Below, in pieces: positions 20,281-34,455 of a DNA stretch of 64,000 bases. A program made the translations under genes and the position numbers. Source of the stretch: Prochilodus magdalenae (taxonomy: Eukaryota; Chordata; Actinopteri; Characiformes; Prochilodontidae); contig JAMWET010003610.1 in the NCBI GenBank assembly GCA_024036415.1, positions 21,001 to 85,000 of the forward strand, in the 5' to 3' direction. Below the pieces are notes generated by a model. It saw only the letters and a program-made list of their open reading frames with translations, had not been told where the DNA came from and ran no database searches. The stretch's first letter is position 1. Each line of letters opens with the position of its first letter.

Positions 20281-22400
20281 GGATTATTGCAATATGCTTT
20301 GCAGTGTGTATAAGAAGTGTTGTTGAGAATCAACAGCATTGCATGGTTAAAGACTATTCTGTGTTGCTTTGACCACAACACTGAACTTCTTTAAGGATTG
20401 CATGAATACTTAAAAGGGTCCTATCAGGAGGCCAAAACTAGACTTTTTAAGTTTTGTTTAACACTAGTAGCTCTTTAAACAGGAAAAAGGCAGTAAAGAA
20501 GCCTGATATTAAACTTGGCTATACAGAATGTAAAACTAAAATTTTGCAAAATGACTTTCGACTTCTAAGGCGTAAGGATAATGATTGTAATGCTGCATAT
20601 ATTACATTGTCATATTTGCGGCAAAAGTTTGAGGCAAAACTCGCTTCAAATGCTTTGCTGATTTTCAAAACACATCCTCTTAAGAAATCTACTTAGTTAT
20701 GAGAAGGTGACAAACCTTCTTTAAAGGTTACAAAAGGACCCATTAAAATAATGTTATGGAATCTAGAAACCTAATATGAGAACGTGTTTTATAAAATGTA
20801 ATGGTTTTCTTTTAAACTGAACTGATCTTTTTTTCATGGCCATAATTTTTTAGGAAATAGCAAAAAAAGTATAGTTTATGCAGAAGCCTGGGCACCCCTG
20901 GTGAAAGGTTTACATGTGGTTTAATTGACTTTCTAGGGTCAATAATTATTCTAAAAATAAGTTAAACACATCTTCTACAGAGAAAACATATCTGTATGTT
21001 CAATATGCCACACTGTATTTATTTGATAAACAAGATGCCTTGGGGAATATTAAAACAAACTTGGGAGGAAAACAACAATATAACATTTGGCATGTGCAAA
21101 GGTTTACTGGGTTGGCCCATAAATTGATATAAATAAATAAAAAATATAAATAAATAAATAAATGATTAAATAAATGAATAAACAGTGTTACAATGTGTAA
21201 GCTGTATGTGAGGAGGATGTGGGATGTGTTATTTTTCCCTAGAAAGATAATATATTTACATCTACATAACCTAAATCCCCAATAAAACAATTTGAAAACT
21301 TTAGGCACTTGGCTCATCGACCCATTTTTCTTTCTTATTGTCTGGTCTGGAAACACCAGACAAGGCACCATGACCCGTAGCACTTGTTTTGAAAAACCCC
21401 CCAGAAAAAAACGAGAAAAAAAAGTGAAGTACATTCAGCTTTGGATGAAACCAAGCATCCACATTCAGTAGCTGGCAAACTTCAAATGCTCTTTGTCTGG
21501 GGAGGAAAGACGATGCATCAATATTTCAGCAATAGCTGGAATGTCTCTTTGGCTGTATAGAAAGCTTTATTGATGCGGCATTGACTGTAACCTGCTCGAA
21601 CTCATAAACAGGAATGAAGAAAACATGTAGCTGCAAAGTAGGTCTTTCAGCTGCAGCCTCTTTTTCAGCGCACACAAAAAGCCCCGGGCTTGCATGACCG
21701 AAGAGAGATGCTGACAGCAAACAGAGCTGTTTCTTTATTGATCACAAGCCAGTTGCAGTGTTCCAGGGTGTACACTAGGTGCTGCTGTAGGTTCACATTG
21801 AAGAACAAGTTCCTGCATCTCGTTTCCTGGCACAGACAGAAGCTCATTCAAAGTGCACGTTCCTTTATTCGGCCCGATTCAGTTAAGATGAAGGTAAAGT
21901 ATGAGAAGGCTACGTATTAAGGACAAACCAAGCAGTTCTGTTTCTTCATCTGAAGTTTATTGGTCTCCAGGGCTTTAAAACCGGTGCTAGAGATGTGGAC
22001 ACAAAAACTAATTCCAGGTTTATCAGGGACATTTTCTTCAGCTGTTCTTAAAGGAACCTCATATGTTACTGAGATGATGTGTTACATTTTAAAATCTCAG
22101 GCTTATTAGATCCTATATCCTGTAGCACATCCAGTGCAGTATTATTCAATAACTACAGGGCCTGGCTGAGCTGTAATTATAGAAGATATAGAGGTAAAGA
22201 TATTTCAAACAGTTCTGCGCAGAGGCTGGGCCACTCAGTTCAGTTTTTTAGGTGAAAATAAATTCACACATTGTGTAATGAGAAAACAATGAGAGGCAAT
22301 TTTCTTAGTCCAAATAAACATTAACTGTGCTTGGAAATGTGCAGTGTTTGGAACTTAATTTCAACAAACAAAACAAAATAACTAGACCCTTGGCACCCAA
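20281..22400. other. Gene-free stretch
   Basis: No exon recognised. A mariner-like terminal motif is present at 20880, and an (AAAT)n-type patch at 21125-21180. A second GGCACCC motif occurs at 22390. The open frames at 21000-21434 and 21526-21920 overlap on both strands and lack domains. Confidence 0.45.
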
Positions 22401-25400
22401 ATGTTTACATATAATTTTATTACATAAAAAACAAATTATTTTTATTATACACTATATTATCAAGATTAATAAACATTTGGCTACTTTTTAGATGTGATAA
22501 CACACTTATATTAACAATAAAAAGTTTTACAACATAAGGAATCGCATTTACATCTGATTATATACTGTAAGTAGGTCTGTACTGTTTTCTGTAATTTTTT
22601 AGGTTAACAAATGATAAACATGCCATTCAAAAATTGTGACCACATTCACATAATATTTTCATAATTCATAAAGTGCACTAATCTGCACTATCATTAGAAT
22701 GCCCTTTCTTGTTTCTTTGTGACTGTTATCTTCACATCACAACTTAATTGTTTTGAAATGTGACTGTAACAAAAGTTTTCTCAAAATCACAACTTATTCT
22801 GAGATCACAAAATGATTCAGTTGCACAACAATGGTGCTAGATTGTGCTTTGAACCGGTGTGTGTACATTGTATCCAGGGGGTCCCATGCTGGCTGGCTAC
22901 TCCAGCACTTGTTGATTACTATCTCACTTACCATAGGGGCTCTGATGCTAGCTTCAATGGCAGAATCATTTGGTTCTTGGAAATGACATAATCAGCTGAG
23001 GTTTTTGTCTTTGGTTTGAGAAATGTGTAATCAACCTCTTCAAACATATTTGCACATATTTGTAAAATTTGTAAAAGTTTTTAGAGGTTTAGAGGGCCGT
23101 GGACCTCCCTAGGACGTCCTATTTTTTGCACCATGCTTTGGACACAAGACCGAAGTTACGGCAGTTGTCCTGGGAAATTTCCTGCAGCCATTCTTTATCT
23201 CAGGACTCAAGGCAGGAAATCTGTGGCGTCTGCTAGACTCCTAATTTGCAGTGCTAAAAGATTCATGCCGCACACTGCAGCTTAATTGGGCCTCTGCATC
23301 GTAAGCAGACAAGGAAAAACAAGGTTGTATTGTGAAGAGCAGTACCCCATTATGTTAACAGGGTGTCCCATGGCCCTTTTGCAGAGGCAGGTGCGAACAC
23401 TCCCCCTGTGAAAGAAAGAGATGACTCGGCACTTACCTGCTATCTAAACATCATACTTTCTTCATAAAGACATGACCCATCAAAGATAAGTTGCACATTG
23501 GCTTACTTGTGAACTGACCAGAACAATTACTAATCAACCATCAATGTTTCTTCCTCTGAGCATTCTTCATGGCCATGAGGGTATTCCTATACACTGTATA
23601 TCATCTAAGCCTTTTTTTAAAGAGCAAGTAAAATGTTCCAAGATCATGGAAAACGTTCCCTTTGTATTGGTCCTTTAATGAGGCAAATTAATAAAATCCC
23701 ACCATAGTCTAAAGTTAAAGAAGCCATTTGTAAGAATTCATACTTCAAACAACAGGGGCAACACAGCACCAAAAAAATCTCCCTCTTCAGTTCCTACCGT
23801 TCTAGAAGAAACATTGCGAGTTCAACATCAAACTCAGCATCAAAGCAGCACCAGTGTTAAGTCTCGTTTTGCTTCTATTCTATATCACTTCTTTTGTTAG
23901 CTGCGGAATGTGGATTCTTGCTATGAATGGCTAGTGAGGGCTGCTTGCCAAGAGCTTCAGCCATCATTGTGTTTACTCTTCCTTTTATTGGTTACCTGTG
24001 CCTGGTCTAATGAGCTAATGATCAAACCGGGAGGAGATGTTAGAATACCCCTTGGGCACAGTGCTACCTCTTCATCCTCAGGTTGGACTGATGGCTGACA
24101 GAGTCATCACTACAGTGACTCACTATCACCTACTGAAGTACAAAGAGGTATTATGAGACAGGACAACCCAGGGACACCTGGTTAGCATAACTTTGTAGGT
24201 CTTTCTGTAACATGATATACATAGACGTCTTTAACATACAGTTAGTGCCAAAACTAAGTTTAAAGTCTCTCTGAGTTGGATTCAAACAAAATAAGACAAA
24301 CGATGAAAGCTTTGGACAGACTCAGCTCTTCGCTTAGAAGTAAAAATGAGAGCAGACCACAAACACAACACTACAGATCTCCTGGACTCACTATCCGATG
24401 ACCCCACACTCACAAGTTCCCAGTCAACCAATTGTAACCATAAAACTCTTTACTGGTAAAGGATACAGCACGTTGCACTATTTGTTTCTTTGCTAGGTTC
24501 GGGAAAAAGAGGACAAGAAGAATGAGGAACACAATGATCAATTCCCTTTTAAACGTTTGAAACGTTGTGTATTGTCAAATCACCAGATTCAGAAAAAATA
24601 CAGTTTCAGTGTGTACATCAAAAAGGCTCAAACAAAAGGGAAAAAAAGAAATTAATAATAGAGTTAGGAAGTATCACTGTTCATAAAAAAATAAAGAAAG
24701 TCCAGTTCCAGGACAATCTGAAGCTTAGTCGTTCAATTGGTCTGCCGCACAGTCCAAAAATATATGAATTCCCCCCAAAAATGCGTTGTTTATGAATATT
24801 TAAAGTCTTATCTGTAGCTCCGGCTCTGTCTTTTCCCTATATGAAGGCAGAATGACCGGTCCACATGGGGTTCTGGATCGCCATTCCGCTCTCCTAATAG
24901 TCTGCACTTACTGGGTGAGAACCCAGATCAATTCGATTGGCAGAAAAAAAAACAACCAATTTTTTTTGGAGTTGCACACCAAAAATGAGAAATTCTTGAA
25001 TAGAAAAACCTCAGAGGAACGCCAACTTCGATCAAAGTTCCAAAAAAACCACAAATGCTCCTCACTCCCTACTGAAATATGTCTGAAATCACTTTACCAC
25101 CTAAATTTGTTCATGGAAAAGAAGTAGCTGCAGCTCCCGCACCAGCACACATGCATCCCTTCTCCAAGCAGCCGTAACTGATTAGCCTCAACAGCTCTAC
25201 GGTAGTTGCTATGAACTACAACTCTAACTTAAGAAGCAGTATAGAAAACGTTCTTTTAAGGTGGGTTACACAATCATTCACGTTCTAACTCGCCCGAATA
25301 CTGATTGGTTTCACCAGACACTCTCCACACTTCCTGTTTATATTTGCGCCTGACACCCGTACGCCACCTTTATGTGCCAACAGTACAAACAAAAAAACAA

Positions 25401-28400
25401 ACATGTAATGTAACCAGGCAGCTACACGAGTCCCACGACACTAACAACACTGTTATTTCTTCACATTTTGGTGATACTTTTAGCTAGTTTTGCAATGTCA
25501 CTAAAACTCTTCCAAATTGCTTCTTCAATCTGAAAAGCTTTCGAATTGAAAACCCTTCTTTGTAGAGGGAAATGAAGAAATTTAAGGAAAAAAGGAAAAA
25601 AATATATAATATAAATATATAATGATTTACAAATGGTTAGTTAGGATAGCAGGAATGCCAACAAAGCAGCTAATCCATCCATCAAATAACACTGCGATAT
25701 GTTTGTTTTTAACAAATGACAGATCCATTTTAAACAATCCTTAAAAATGCCTAAAATGTATTTAATATGTTTTTGTCACTTTATGTAGTATCCTGTAGCA
25801 CTGCATTGCAAGTGCTTTTAAGTACACATTTTTTAATTTAATTCCTCAAAGTTTTTTGACAACAATATCCAGCATGCTTTAAACTACATTATACCACTAT
25901 TATGAATTTCCATGCCATGAATATAAAGAAATGGACTGATGCAGATGCTAATAAATACATATAAGTACCATTTAACTATTTGGTTCTTCTGCATTAGTCA
26001 ACAAGAAAAACACCTCACCCTCATGTATCCACCTCAAAGCACTGCCTCGCACCCTCAGGACATCTCATCAGAATGGGGTTTTCCTAGCCTTTAAACTGGA
26101 AAATGTAACTTTGGGGACTTCTGTGGCATCACTGTAAGTTGTGATGAGGCATGTTCACAACAAATGTATCAATGGCTACCACCGGCCCTGTAACTGATGA
26201 TGTAATAGCTCATGTTCTGTTTATGTGCCGGGTTACATTTTAGATGTTAAGCATGTAGGTCCCAAATATATTAGGTTATAACTGAGGGGATAATTCAGGG
26301 CATGCTCAAGAAACCAAATTACTAATGAGCCATACAGATCAAATAACAATTTATAAGAGTTTAGAATTGACTAAACAAGAGTTTAGAAGAGCCCTGGTGA
26401 CATCTTTGTGTCTGATACATTCACATACAGAGTGCAGAACATTCTTGCTACATTCCAAAGAAGAACTGTCTGTTTCGGAACTGAGTGAGATAATGTGCCT
26501 AATTGATGAGAGAAGAAGTGTAGCTGGGTAGTCTCTGTGAAATCCCCTTCTGAATTCTAAACAGCCTTCATTATCCTTTTGCCTTACGGTTTGAGATACT
26601 TAGAAATCCATCTCACATTGGCGAGTGCAGAAGGGGTCACCGGTTACAAATCTGAGGGTACTAGACGCAGTAGAGGGAGCAGCATAGGTGACTACGAACT
26701 GACATAACAAAGATTGCCCAGACAATTTCAACTCATCTTTCAAATATGAGGCATTATTTATGTGAACAAAGGGCAATTGAGTTTTTAGTAAGCTCATTAG
26801 CATGAGCTGTAAATGACAACTTCACGTCCGCAGAGATGCCCAAATATTTGCGTGAGGCAGCATTTAATTACAGTTTCATTCAGAGTGCAAATATAATAGG
26901 CAATGCATTTGGGAGACCTGGAAAATAACACTTAAGTTTTTTTCTCATTAGGCATCAGTTTCAGGAAGCGTGACGAACTTTGAGTCAAAATTTCCATCGC
27001 AAAGGTCTCAGAGGAGGCACCAACTTTTGTCATTAACACTGACAGTGAAAGACATCCTATGAATCTCAATTAGCTGTCCAAAAGTCATTATATACAGAGC
27101 ACAGTAAAGACCTTTATAGTTCTTTAACTCCAGAGAATGTACATTCATGTGAGTATGTAAAATTTTCCTGAGCCTTTTTAAAAATACATATGAATACACT
27201 GTTTACACTGCTAAAATCACAATGCCTAAACTTTAGTTTTTATCATGTGTTGTGACATATTTCTGTATCAGTATACAGATTAATAACATAACAATAGGAA
27301 ATCCAAATATAGATTTTAAATAAAACAATGAAAATTACATTCATTTAATTCAATTAGATTCAATATTCAACTATCCATACACTGTAGACCAGTGGTGTCC
27401 AGACATTGTCATTTTCAAACGTGACCTAGCTAAACCTTGTCAAAACACCTGAGGACCAGTCAATCTGCCAAAGAATTATTCATAAATGATTCAAAATATA
27501 GTATTCAACAAAATGGGGCTGAGTGTCTATTTCAGTGGGGTTACAGCTCATGTTCCAACATTGTGTAGAAACTGAGCTTTCTATGTCCTGCAGTACTACT
27601 GTACTACTTTATAGATGTAGTTACACCTTGTAAGAGGGTAGGACACATTGTAAGAGGTACGCTTTAGTTTTGTCCCCTATAACTAATACAAAAAAAAATC
27701 AGGCCTCAGCCCAGTTGGGATGCGTACATATTACTATAAATGGTAAAATGTAGTAATATGTAAAATACAGGTACTCCTGTATTTCTATCACAATATAAAA
27801 GAAGCATGATGCTGCCTTTACTATTGAATACTATGTTGTAGCTTCTAAGTAAGCATTAAGAGCAGGGTGGGCTTAATAAGGATTAACAAAAAAATGCACA
27901 AAAAATTGCAATCTGTGAATTTGCATGGTTATGCTGGTTACCGAGTTTTGGTCATACCAGCATCTAAGCCACAATAACTGTGGGTGTAGAATATCTGGAG
28001 ATGTCAAATATGGGTGTAGTCTTATCAGGACCTCCAAAAGCACAACAAAACAACAAAAACTACATTTTCTATTAGGGAAACTGGAATTGTCAACATTCTG
28101 TGCTGTTTGGAGAGAATTCCTAAACAGTGGTGGAGCATTGTCCTAGTACTTTAAAAAGAGGTGGGTCAAGTGTATGCTTCTGTGATTCCGGTGTTCATGC
28201 TTACTAGGGTGGGAACAAACAGGGTATGAAACTACTAAACCAAACCAGCATCTTGTGATGGTGCTGTTCAAAGTGAGAATAAATGGTGTGCTCAAGGATA
28301 CCAGTGGCTACCAGGGGGCAGGTTTTAGAAGTGGCGTGATTGTGTTAGCTGTGGATTTTACCAGCAACAAAAGTTTAACAAGTCTTGCAAGACTACACCA

Positions 28401-29690
28401 AAGTATTGATGGTAACTGATTTGATTTTGGCTGGAGTGTCATTTTAAAAGCACTTTGCACTTAATATTTGTCAGACAAACTATAAATGATACTACGTGTA
28501 TTGCAATGTTGATTGATTCTAACCCTTGAGCTGCTGGTGATGCTGTTAGGTGGGCTGGCCAGGTTTTGAGGGCTGGCCTAGTAAGCAAGAGATTGATGTC
28601 TCTCCCCCAGGCCGCAGTGTCAGTGCTGGCTTGTGCCAGGAGAGCAGGGCCCCCTTGACTGACTGCCGCACTACGCCGGCAGCCATAAAAATCCCTCACA
28701 GCCTTAATAGTGGCTGTCAGCGCTGCTCAGGAGGGCCAAGAGAGCAGGAAAACAAACAGGAGAGAGGATGGATGACTCAACACGAGCATCATACAGACGG
28801 CTAAATAAGACCAAACAGTCACCCATATCTCCATTAAAGCAGCACTGGAGCCAGAGCGGCCTACAACCCTTTCTGTTTGGCCTTGTTTCTTATATTAGGC
28901 TTTAAATGATCAAATTACTCCTTCATTTAAGCCTGCTTGCTGGTAATTGTGCTGCAGAAAACGCTGGTTACTGTTTGTCCATTGCAGAACGTGCACAGCC
29001 AGAGCCCTGTCACTTGGACTTTATAGTGCGCCTTGAAAACTCAAATTGACAACCTCCTAGCAAGCCCGGTGACAGCTGTGACATGTAATATTCGCCTCGT
29101 ATAAATGAGGATGTCTGCTACATTTTGTTTTTGACACAAGGGAGTGGAGACAATTACATGGATCAGTCATCCTGGATCAGGATTTCACCGAGGTCTCCAT
29201 TCAGCAGTCTTAAAGCCGCCCCACTTACGGCCAAACACTTTAATCAGCCAAATCCAGGACATTGTGTATTCAGGAGCAGTCTGAAACGTGACCGAGGATT
29301 CATAGATAAAAGCAATCAGTTAGGGACACAACTTTATATCTATCCGTGTCGAACGTGAGTGAGTCATATTCTGCTAAATCCCACACAAATACACGGGCTT
29401 AGGATAACTACCTGCCATATTAGATGAAAATGGTAAGTGCATTAAGTCCTAACATATCCAGGTGGGAGGGAATAATAGATCTGAAGCTTGGTGAGAATTC
29501 GTATTTGATTAGGTCTGTACCAAGGCCAGTAACGCATCAAATATCAAAGCTGAATTAACGTTAGTGGTAGAGTGAGTCATTGCTCGGACTAAGACAGCTC
29601 TGGACTAAGGCGGACCAGTTGTTTACAATTCACTTTGAGATCAATCTGTCTATTAAAGGACACTTGCCATTGGGCTTCCTCTTTAGTTTT
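22401..29690. other. Gene-free stretch
   Basis: No coding exon is supported. A weak relative of the 35.7-kb MITE is at 24100-24220 (CTCACTATCACCTACTGAAG and GGTTAGCAT). The segment 28520-28800 is comparatively GC-rich and low in repeats, and could be regulatory, but nothing in the sequence proves that. Confidence 0.4.
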
Positions 29691-29691
29691 T

Positions 29692-29966
29692 GGGGGGCAC
29701 GGTGGCACAGAGGTTAGTGCTATTGTCTTACAGCAAAAAGGTGGGGGCCTGGTTTAATTCCTGGCTAGGACGTCTGGAGTCCTTTATGTGTGGAGACTGC
29801 ATGTTCACTCAGTGTAAATGTCTTGTGATGGACTGGTGACCTATCCAGAATGTTTCGTGCCCTCTGCACAAGTAGTGCTGGGATAGGCTTCAGCACCCCA
29901 CCAGTGGCCAAGAAGAATCGGTGTCTTGGAATATAAATGAATGAATGAATGAATGAATGAATGAAT
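29692..29966 (+). repeat. Teleost interspersed repeat ending in (AATG)n
   Basis: It starts GGGGGGCACGGTGGCACAGA, passes through GGTTTAATTCCTGG (a B-box-like GGTTCRATTCC motif), CTGCATGTTCACTCAG and TGGACTGGTGACCTATCC, and ends in eight GAAT units (29935-29966). This layout is that of a very common fish repeat seen in many genomes, resembling a SINE or non-autonomous DNA element. The class is uncertain. Confidence 0.75.
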
Positions 29967-30479
29967 TAAAATAAATGGTTTGATGCAGTAGACAAACATA
30001 ATTTACCTACTGCACAGTCCATACTGTATATGGAAGGCAGGCACTAAAAACAGCTTGTTCCAAAATGATTACAGTTGTGTTTCAAACATGCATCAACAGT
30101 GCTTTGGTCAGGGCTGGCCAGATATTTTATCAATTCCTCACCACTACAGTTTACTTACTGTCCCAAGCACTCAACAGATGAAACCTATTGCACACAACTC
30201 CGGACCCATCTGAATAATCTGGACACGGGAAATTAAATTCTAATGCTATCTGTTTACTGTAGTTTAGCTGTGTAACAGAATAATCTCCATACACACCACC
30301 AATTTGGGAAACGTGGCGATCAGCAGCTTTCTAACAGGAAGGTCACAAGCCCAAGTGTATGGGGCAGACACGTCAGACCCTTTCTTACCCACAGTGCTGG
30401 AGCACCACAACACTGAGGGGCCCTTGCTGTACTTTTGTACACTTTTGACTGTGTGGCCCTTTTGACTTTACCACCATGA

Positions 30480-30985
30480 CACTGTCGTGATGGGCCTGAT
30501 GTATGCGAATGACAAGAAGGTCTATCTAAAGGAGGCGTATCTTAAGTATGGGGTGCCAGAAAAACCACCATTTCCTGAACATCTGCAAGACAAAGAATTT
30601 GCTAGTGAAGTTCAGCAAGAGATACCAGAGGAGCTACCATCCCATCAGGATCAACAGTGCCCCGGTGGAGAGAGCTGACAGTTTTCGATACCTTGTTGTC
30701 AACATTTTGCAGGATCTTGGAATGGTCCTGCCACATCAGTAACCTGGTGAAGAAGGTCTGCCAGTCTCTTAGATGCTTGAGAGATTTTAAACTGCCCTCC
30801 ATGGTGTTAAAGAACTTCTACACCTGCACCATCAGGAGCATACTGATGGGAGGCATCAGAGCACCAGGTATGATAGACAGGCCCTCCAGAGGTTTAATGT
30901 GATCAGAGGAACCCATCATCTGTATGGATCCCGCTGACTTGCAGTCCATCTACAGCAAGAGGCACTGAACCAAAGCCAAACCTAG
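30480..30985 (+). pseudogene. LINE reverse-transcriptase fragment (C-terminal part)
   Basis: Across three frames it carries SFRYLVVNILQDL, HISNLVKKVCQSLRCLRDF, LKNFYTCTIRSILMG, and then a DRQALQRF-like region followed by LQSIYSK-like sequence. These are the post-palm motifs of non-LTR retrotransposon ORF2 proteins common in fish (usual form VDSFKFLGVNI...LKNFYTCTIESILTG). Stops and frameshifts interrupt it, and the catalytic YADD part lies upstream and is degraded (GLMYANDKK near 30490 may be its remnant). The clade cannot be fixed from this piece. Confidence 0.78.
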
Positions 30986-31988
30986 CCAACGGGCTGTTAG
31001 AAACAAAAAACAGCAGCAGCTCTATATTAGCCTCTACTAAAATTGCGACGCTCATACCAAGGAAAATATATGTTTTAATATATGACAGAAATGAAAAATA
31101 TATGTATAAAAAAATACATAGAAAAATATCTGTCATACTCCTTAAGAAAAACATGGAATATTTGAAATGTAGAACAGCCAAAAATGTTATTAGCCATTAA
31201 ATCATTATTAGTGTATCATTATTCAATAGTGTATAAACTACTAAAATCCCATATGGACACTAGCAGAACTTAACATTAGTTTTGACATTTACATTCTGAC
31301 ATGTACACACTGTATAATTCTGAACAGGCTAAAGCTACCTAGCCTTTAACCTAACTACACATGCAGGCAGAAGAACTCTTGCAAGTCTGTGGAGAATTCA
31401 AGGGAAAGTACGGTCAACCTGCTACACCACCTAACCACATTCTATTCATTTTAGTAGATAGCTGTTCATTTTAATTTCATCTCTCAGACGTAAAGTATAA
31501 TAACCATAACTGTAAACACAGGTCAACTGAACTGCCTGAACACCTATATTTTCAAAAATAAAATATTGATATTGACCATTATTTGAGGTGGTATGATATG
31601 TTATACTACTCCAAAGGTCTATTTTAGGCCGCTGTTTCCAAGCAGTCCACTACCATGCCAAGCCATGTTGAAACTGATGTGAAAGTTTGATGCCTTCTTT
31701 TACTATTCTGCTTTACTCCTCCTTCCTTTGTCCCTTGGACTTTCTGTCCCATGCCTCTGTCCCCTTCTATCCCTCCTTCTCCCTGCTGTCTATTCCTGTC
31801 CTGAGCCACAACCACAACAACCTGCGCATCCTCAGTACACGCTTTCATCACCCCCCCACTCTCTCTCTGCTCTCCTGTCCCGATTCAATAATAGATGACG
31901 CGAGAGGTCTTCTGATGGCAGGCTCTTTTCTCTAGCTCTCTGCCTGGTTACTGGGGAGAACATAGACAATTCGTCAGTGAGAGTGACA

Positions 31989-32024
<36 letters not shown>

Positions 32025-32470
32025 TATGTACACTTAAATGTGCAATACTGCAGCAATATGTTGCCATGTTTCTTGCACAACATGCAAGACAAATTGTAAT
32101 CCTAATCTGTCCAAAAGGAAATCTATTGGGATTTGACATGGCCACCAGAACCCACGGGGTGTGTTGTTTACCCACTACTTTTAGGGTGAGGCCTTATAGA
32201 GCTTTATAGCATCAGGCCACTTAACAGTGATGATTTAAATAAAGCATTTGTTTGTCTATTTTGTCACTACATTATGCGAAATCTATCACGTGAGGTAATA
32301 TTAACAGTTGTGTACAGTTGATATGTTTTGTTGATATTTATTGTTGACTTATGTTAAGTTGTGTTTTATGGCAAAATATAATGCACAGTTCCTATTTATT
32401 TACTCTATTTATGTCCATCATTTTGGGAAAATACATAACATAACAGAACAGAATAATTAATCCATGCAAC
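30986..32470. other. Gene-free stretch with a CA microsatellite
   Basis: No exon recognised. A (CA)n run occupies about 31986-32022, and 31690-31870 is pyrimidine-rich. Confidence 0.5.
31986..32022. repeat. (CA)n microsatellite
   Basis: Run of CA dinucleotides with one ATACA interruption at the left. Confidence 0.95.
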
Positions 32471-32473
32471 GAA

Positions 32474-32662
32474 ACACCCACACTAGTGAACACACTAGGA
32501 GACACTGAGCACACATGTCCGGAGTGAAGGGCAGGCCTATTCACAGTGCCCAGGGAGCCTTGCTCAAGTGCACTTCAGTTGTGTCAGTACAGAAGATCAA
32601 ACTGGGGACCTTCCAGTCACAAGGCTGGTTCCTCAATCTCCAGCTCACAACTGCCCCTCTGT
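32474..32662 (+). repeat. Teleost interspersed repeat
   Basis: The sequence runs CACACTAGTGAACACACTAG, GAGCACACATGTCCGGAG, GTGCCCAGGGAGC, CTTGCTCAAGTGCACTTCAG, AACTGGGGACCTTCCAGTC, ACAAGGCTGGTTC and CAACTGCCCC. It matches a widespread fish repeat that I recognise by pattern (GGAGCAGTGGGCAGCC...CTTGCTCAAGGCACCTCAGT...CAGTCACAAGGCCGG). It is non-coding. Confidence 0.7.
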
Positions 32663-32929
32663 ATTATTTGCCTCATACACAGGCCATCTTTCATGTTACA
32701 TTTACTATTCTAATAAGTTAAATTGCACAGTGGTGAGATATCCTATTTCCTCTGTATTGTTTACCTAAAACCTTTGAAAACATGTAGTTATTTTTGCCTA
32801 TTTCCTTGATTTTCCATGTTACACAAGTGGATTATCTTCTCAGAAATATCTATTTGGGTTTAATGGTTGTTTTGAATTGACTATGAATTCTCTTTCATAT
32901 CAGATACTACCTAAAAAAATGTGAGACAA

Positions 32930-33180
32930 CCGAAGAAAAGGATGAAGCTTAAAAATTGCCCTTTCACAGGATAATGATCCCAAACATACAAGTAAATCCA
33001 CCCAGGAATGGTACAAATGAAGCTAAAGGAATTTCCCGATCAAAGCCCAGATACTGATTACTATTGCAATGGGATTCACATGCAAGACATTCCCCAAACA
33101 TAGCACTGAGGAGTGGGCATAAATTCCTCAATGGGGCAATACCAGTTGGCGAAAAGTTATCAGAAAAATAATCATACAGT
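32930..33180 (+). pseudogene. Tc1 transposase fragment (catalytic second half), decayed
   Basis: It reads DNDPKHTSKSTQEW, with the second catalytic aspartate, then diverges through stops. ACATGCAAGACATTCCCCAA and GAGGAGTGGGCATAAATTCC correspond to the family's ...RNP-N... and EEWAKIP segments. The first half and terminal repeats are not visible. Confidence 0.72.
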
Positions 33181-34455
33181 TTTGTTTGTTCTATCTTTGT
33201 AGCTTAATGCTGTTTACCTCTTATACCTCTTTCTTGCCTTGAAAAAGAAATGAAGACGAAGATGAAATAACAAAACATGCAAACAAACAATATTATTAAT
33301 AGTACACATGAATAAAGGACCTATTAAATTACACCTGAAAACTTGGTGAACCTGGGAGAAAATGATAGATAATGTGTTTTAGAACGCTGATACAAAGACG
33401 GAGTAGACTTCCTTATGCAATGCTTTAAATATGCCTCTCTTCACATAAACAGCACTGTATATAAAAACAAACGCTAAGCAACTCCCTCAATTGTGCAAAC
33501 TTTACACAAGAGCTAGAAATTACATTCAGACTGAAGGAGAAAGTTCATGCAGCGACAAGTCTAAATATATTCAGAACAAAAGACTCTGCAGAGGGAAATA
33601 GCTTCTGCAGGTCATCGTACATCATAAGCGGAGGACAGGTTCATTTTGCTGGACTTTGTGCTGACACACCAAATTATACAACAGTCCTGCTCCTGGTGGA
33701 CCACCTGATAGAGCAATGTGAATGCTATGCTCCCTCCATATTCACCTCACCTCATTCGTAATAGAAATATTCACTGGGCACGTGAAAAAAACCCCAGAGC
33801 TTTGATTTTACATTCAATCTGTTTGGACATGAACAAAACGTGTTACATCAATATAACTGCATTCTTTCCAGTTTCTTCTTTTTAAAAAAAAGGTTGACAG
33901 GCATTAACTAGCATCTTGGGTGATCTGATCATAAGTGGACAGTGCAGGTGTGAACAGGCTCTAATGCCTCTTGGAGACACAGCAAAACAATAAAGCCATC
34001 TTTGGGAGTGGTCAGGAAAGTTCTTGACTACACCTGTAGTGTGAACTACATAGCTTACCAATGCATCCCCAATAACATCAAATGAGTGTCTGTTCAATTG
34101 TCATTATAACAATAATAATAATAATAATAATAAAAAGCTCCATAATGCTAACTCCAACAAACTATAACAGCACCTACCAAGCTGGTAATATGAATACAAG
34201 CAACATAGCAGCATGGTAATGTACAGTTATGCATGTATAGTATTGACCAAAATGTAACTGTTGGCTGTTTTTGACTGATAGATTATTAATCAAGTCATTG
34301 ATTATTATTACCAAGGAAGCATTTCAATAAACAATCTTTTGGTAAGTCAAAAAAACAAAAAAAACCCAAAAACCTTTATTGTCCCAACATTTGTTTTTGT
34401 TCTTAATGACCACCTCCTTTTACACCCCTGGTAATGGCTTGTAGTGCTGCTTTTT
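33181..34455. other. Gene-free stretch
   Basis: An (AAT)n run lies at 34108-34134. Otherwise I see nothing recognisable. Confidence 0.45.

Noticed and set aside
23910..24098. Plus-strand open frame with a hydrophobic LCLLFLLLVTCAWS stretch resembling a signal peptide
   Set aside because: Wrong strand for the receptor gene, with no downstream domain and no supported splice donor leading to one.
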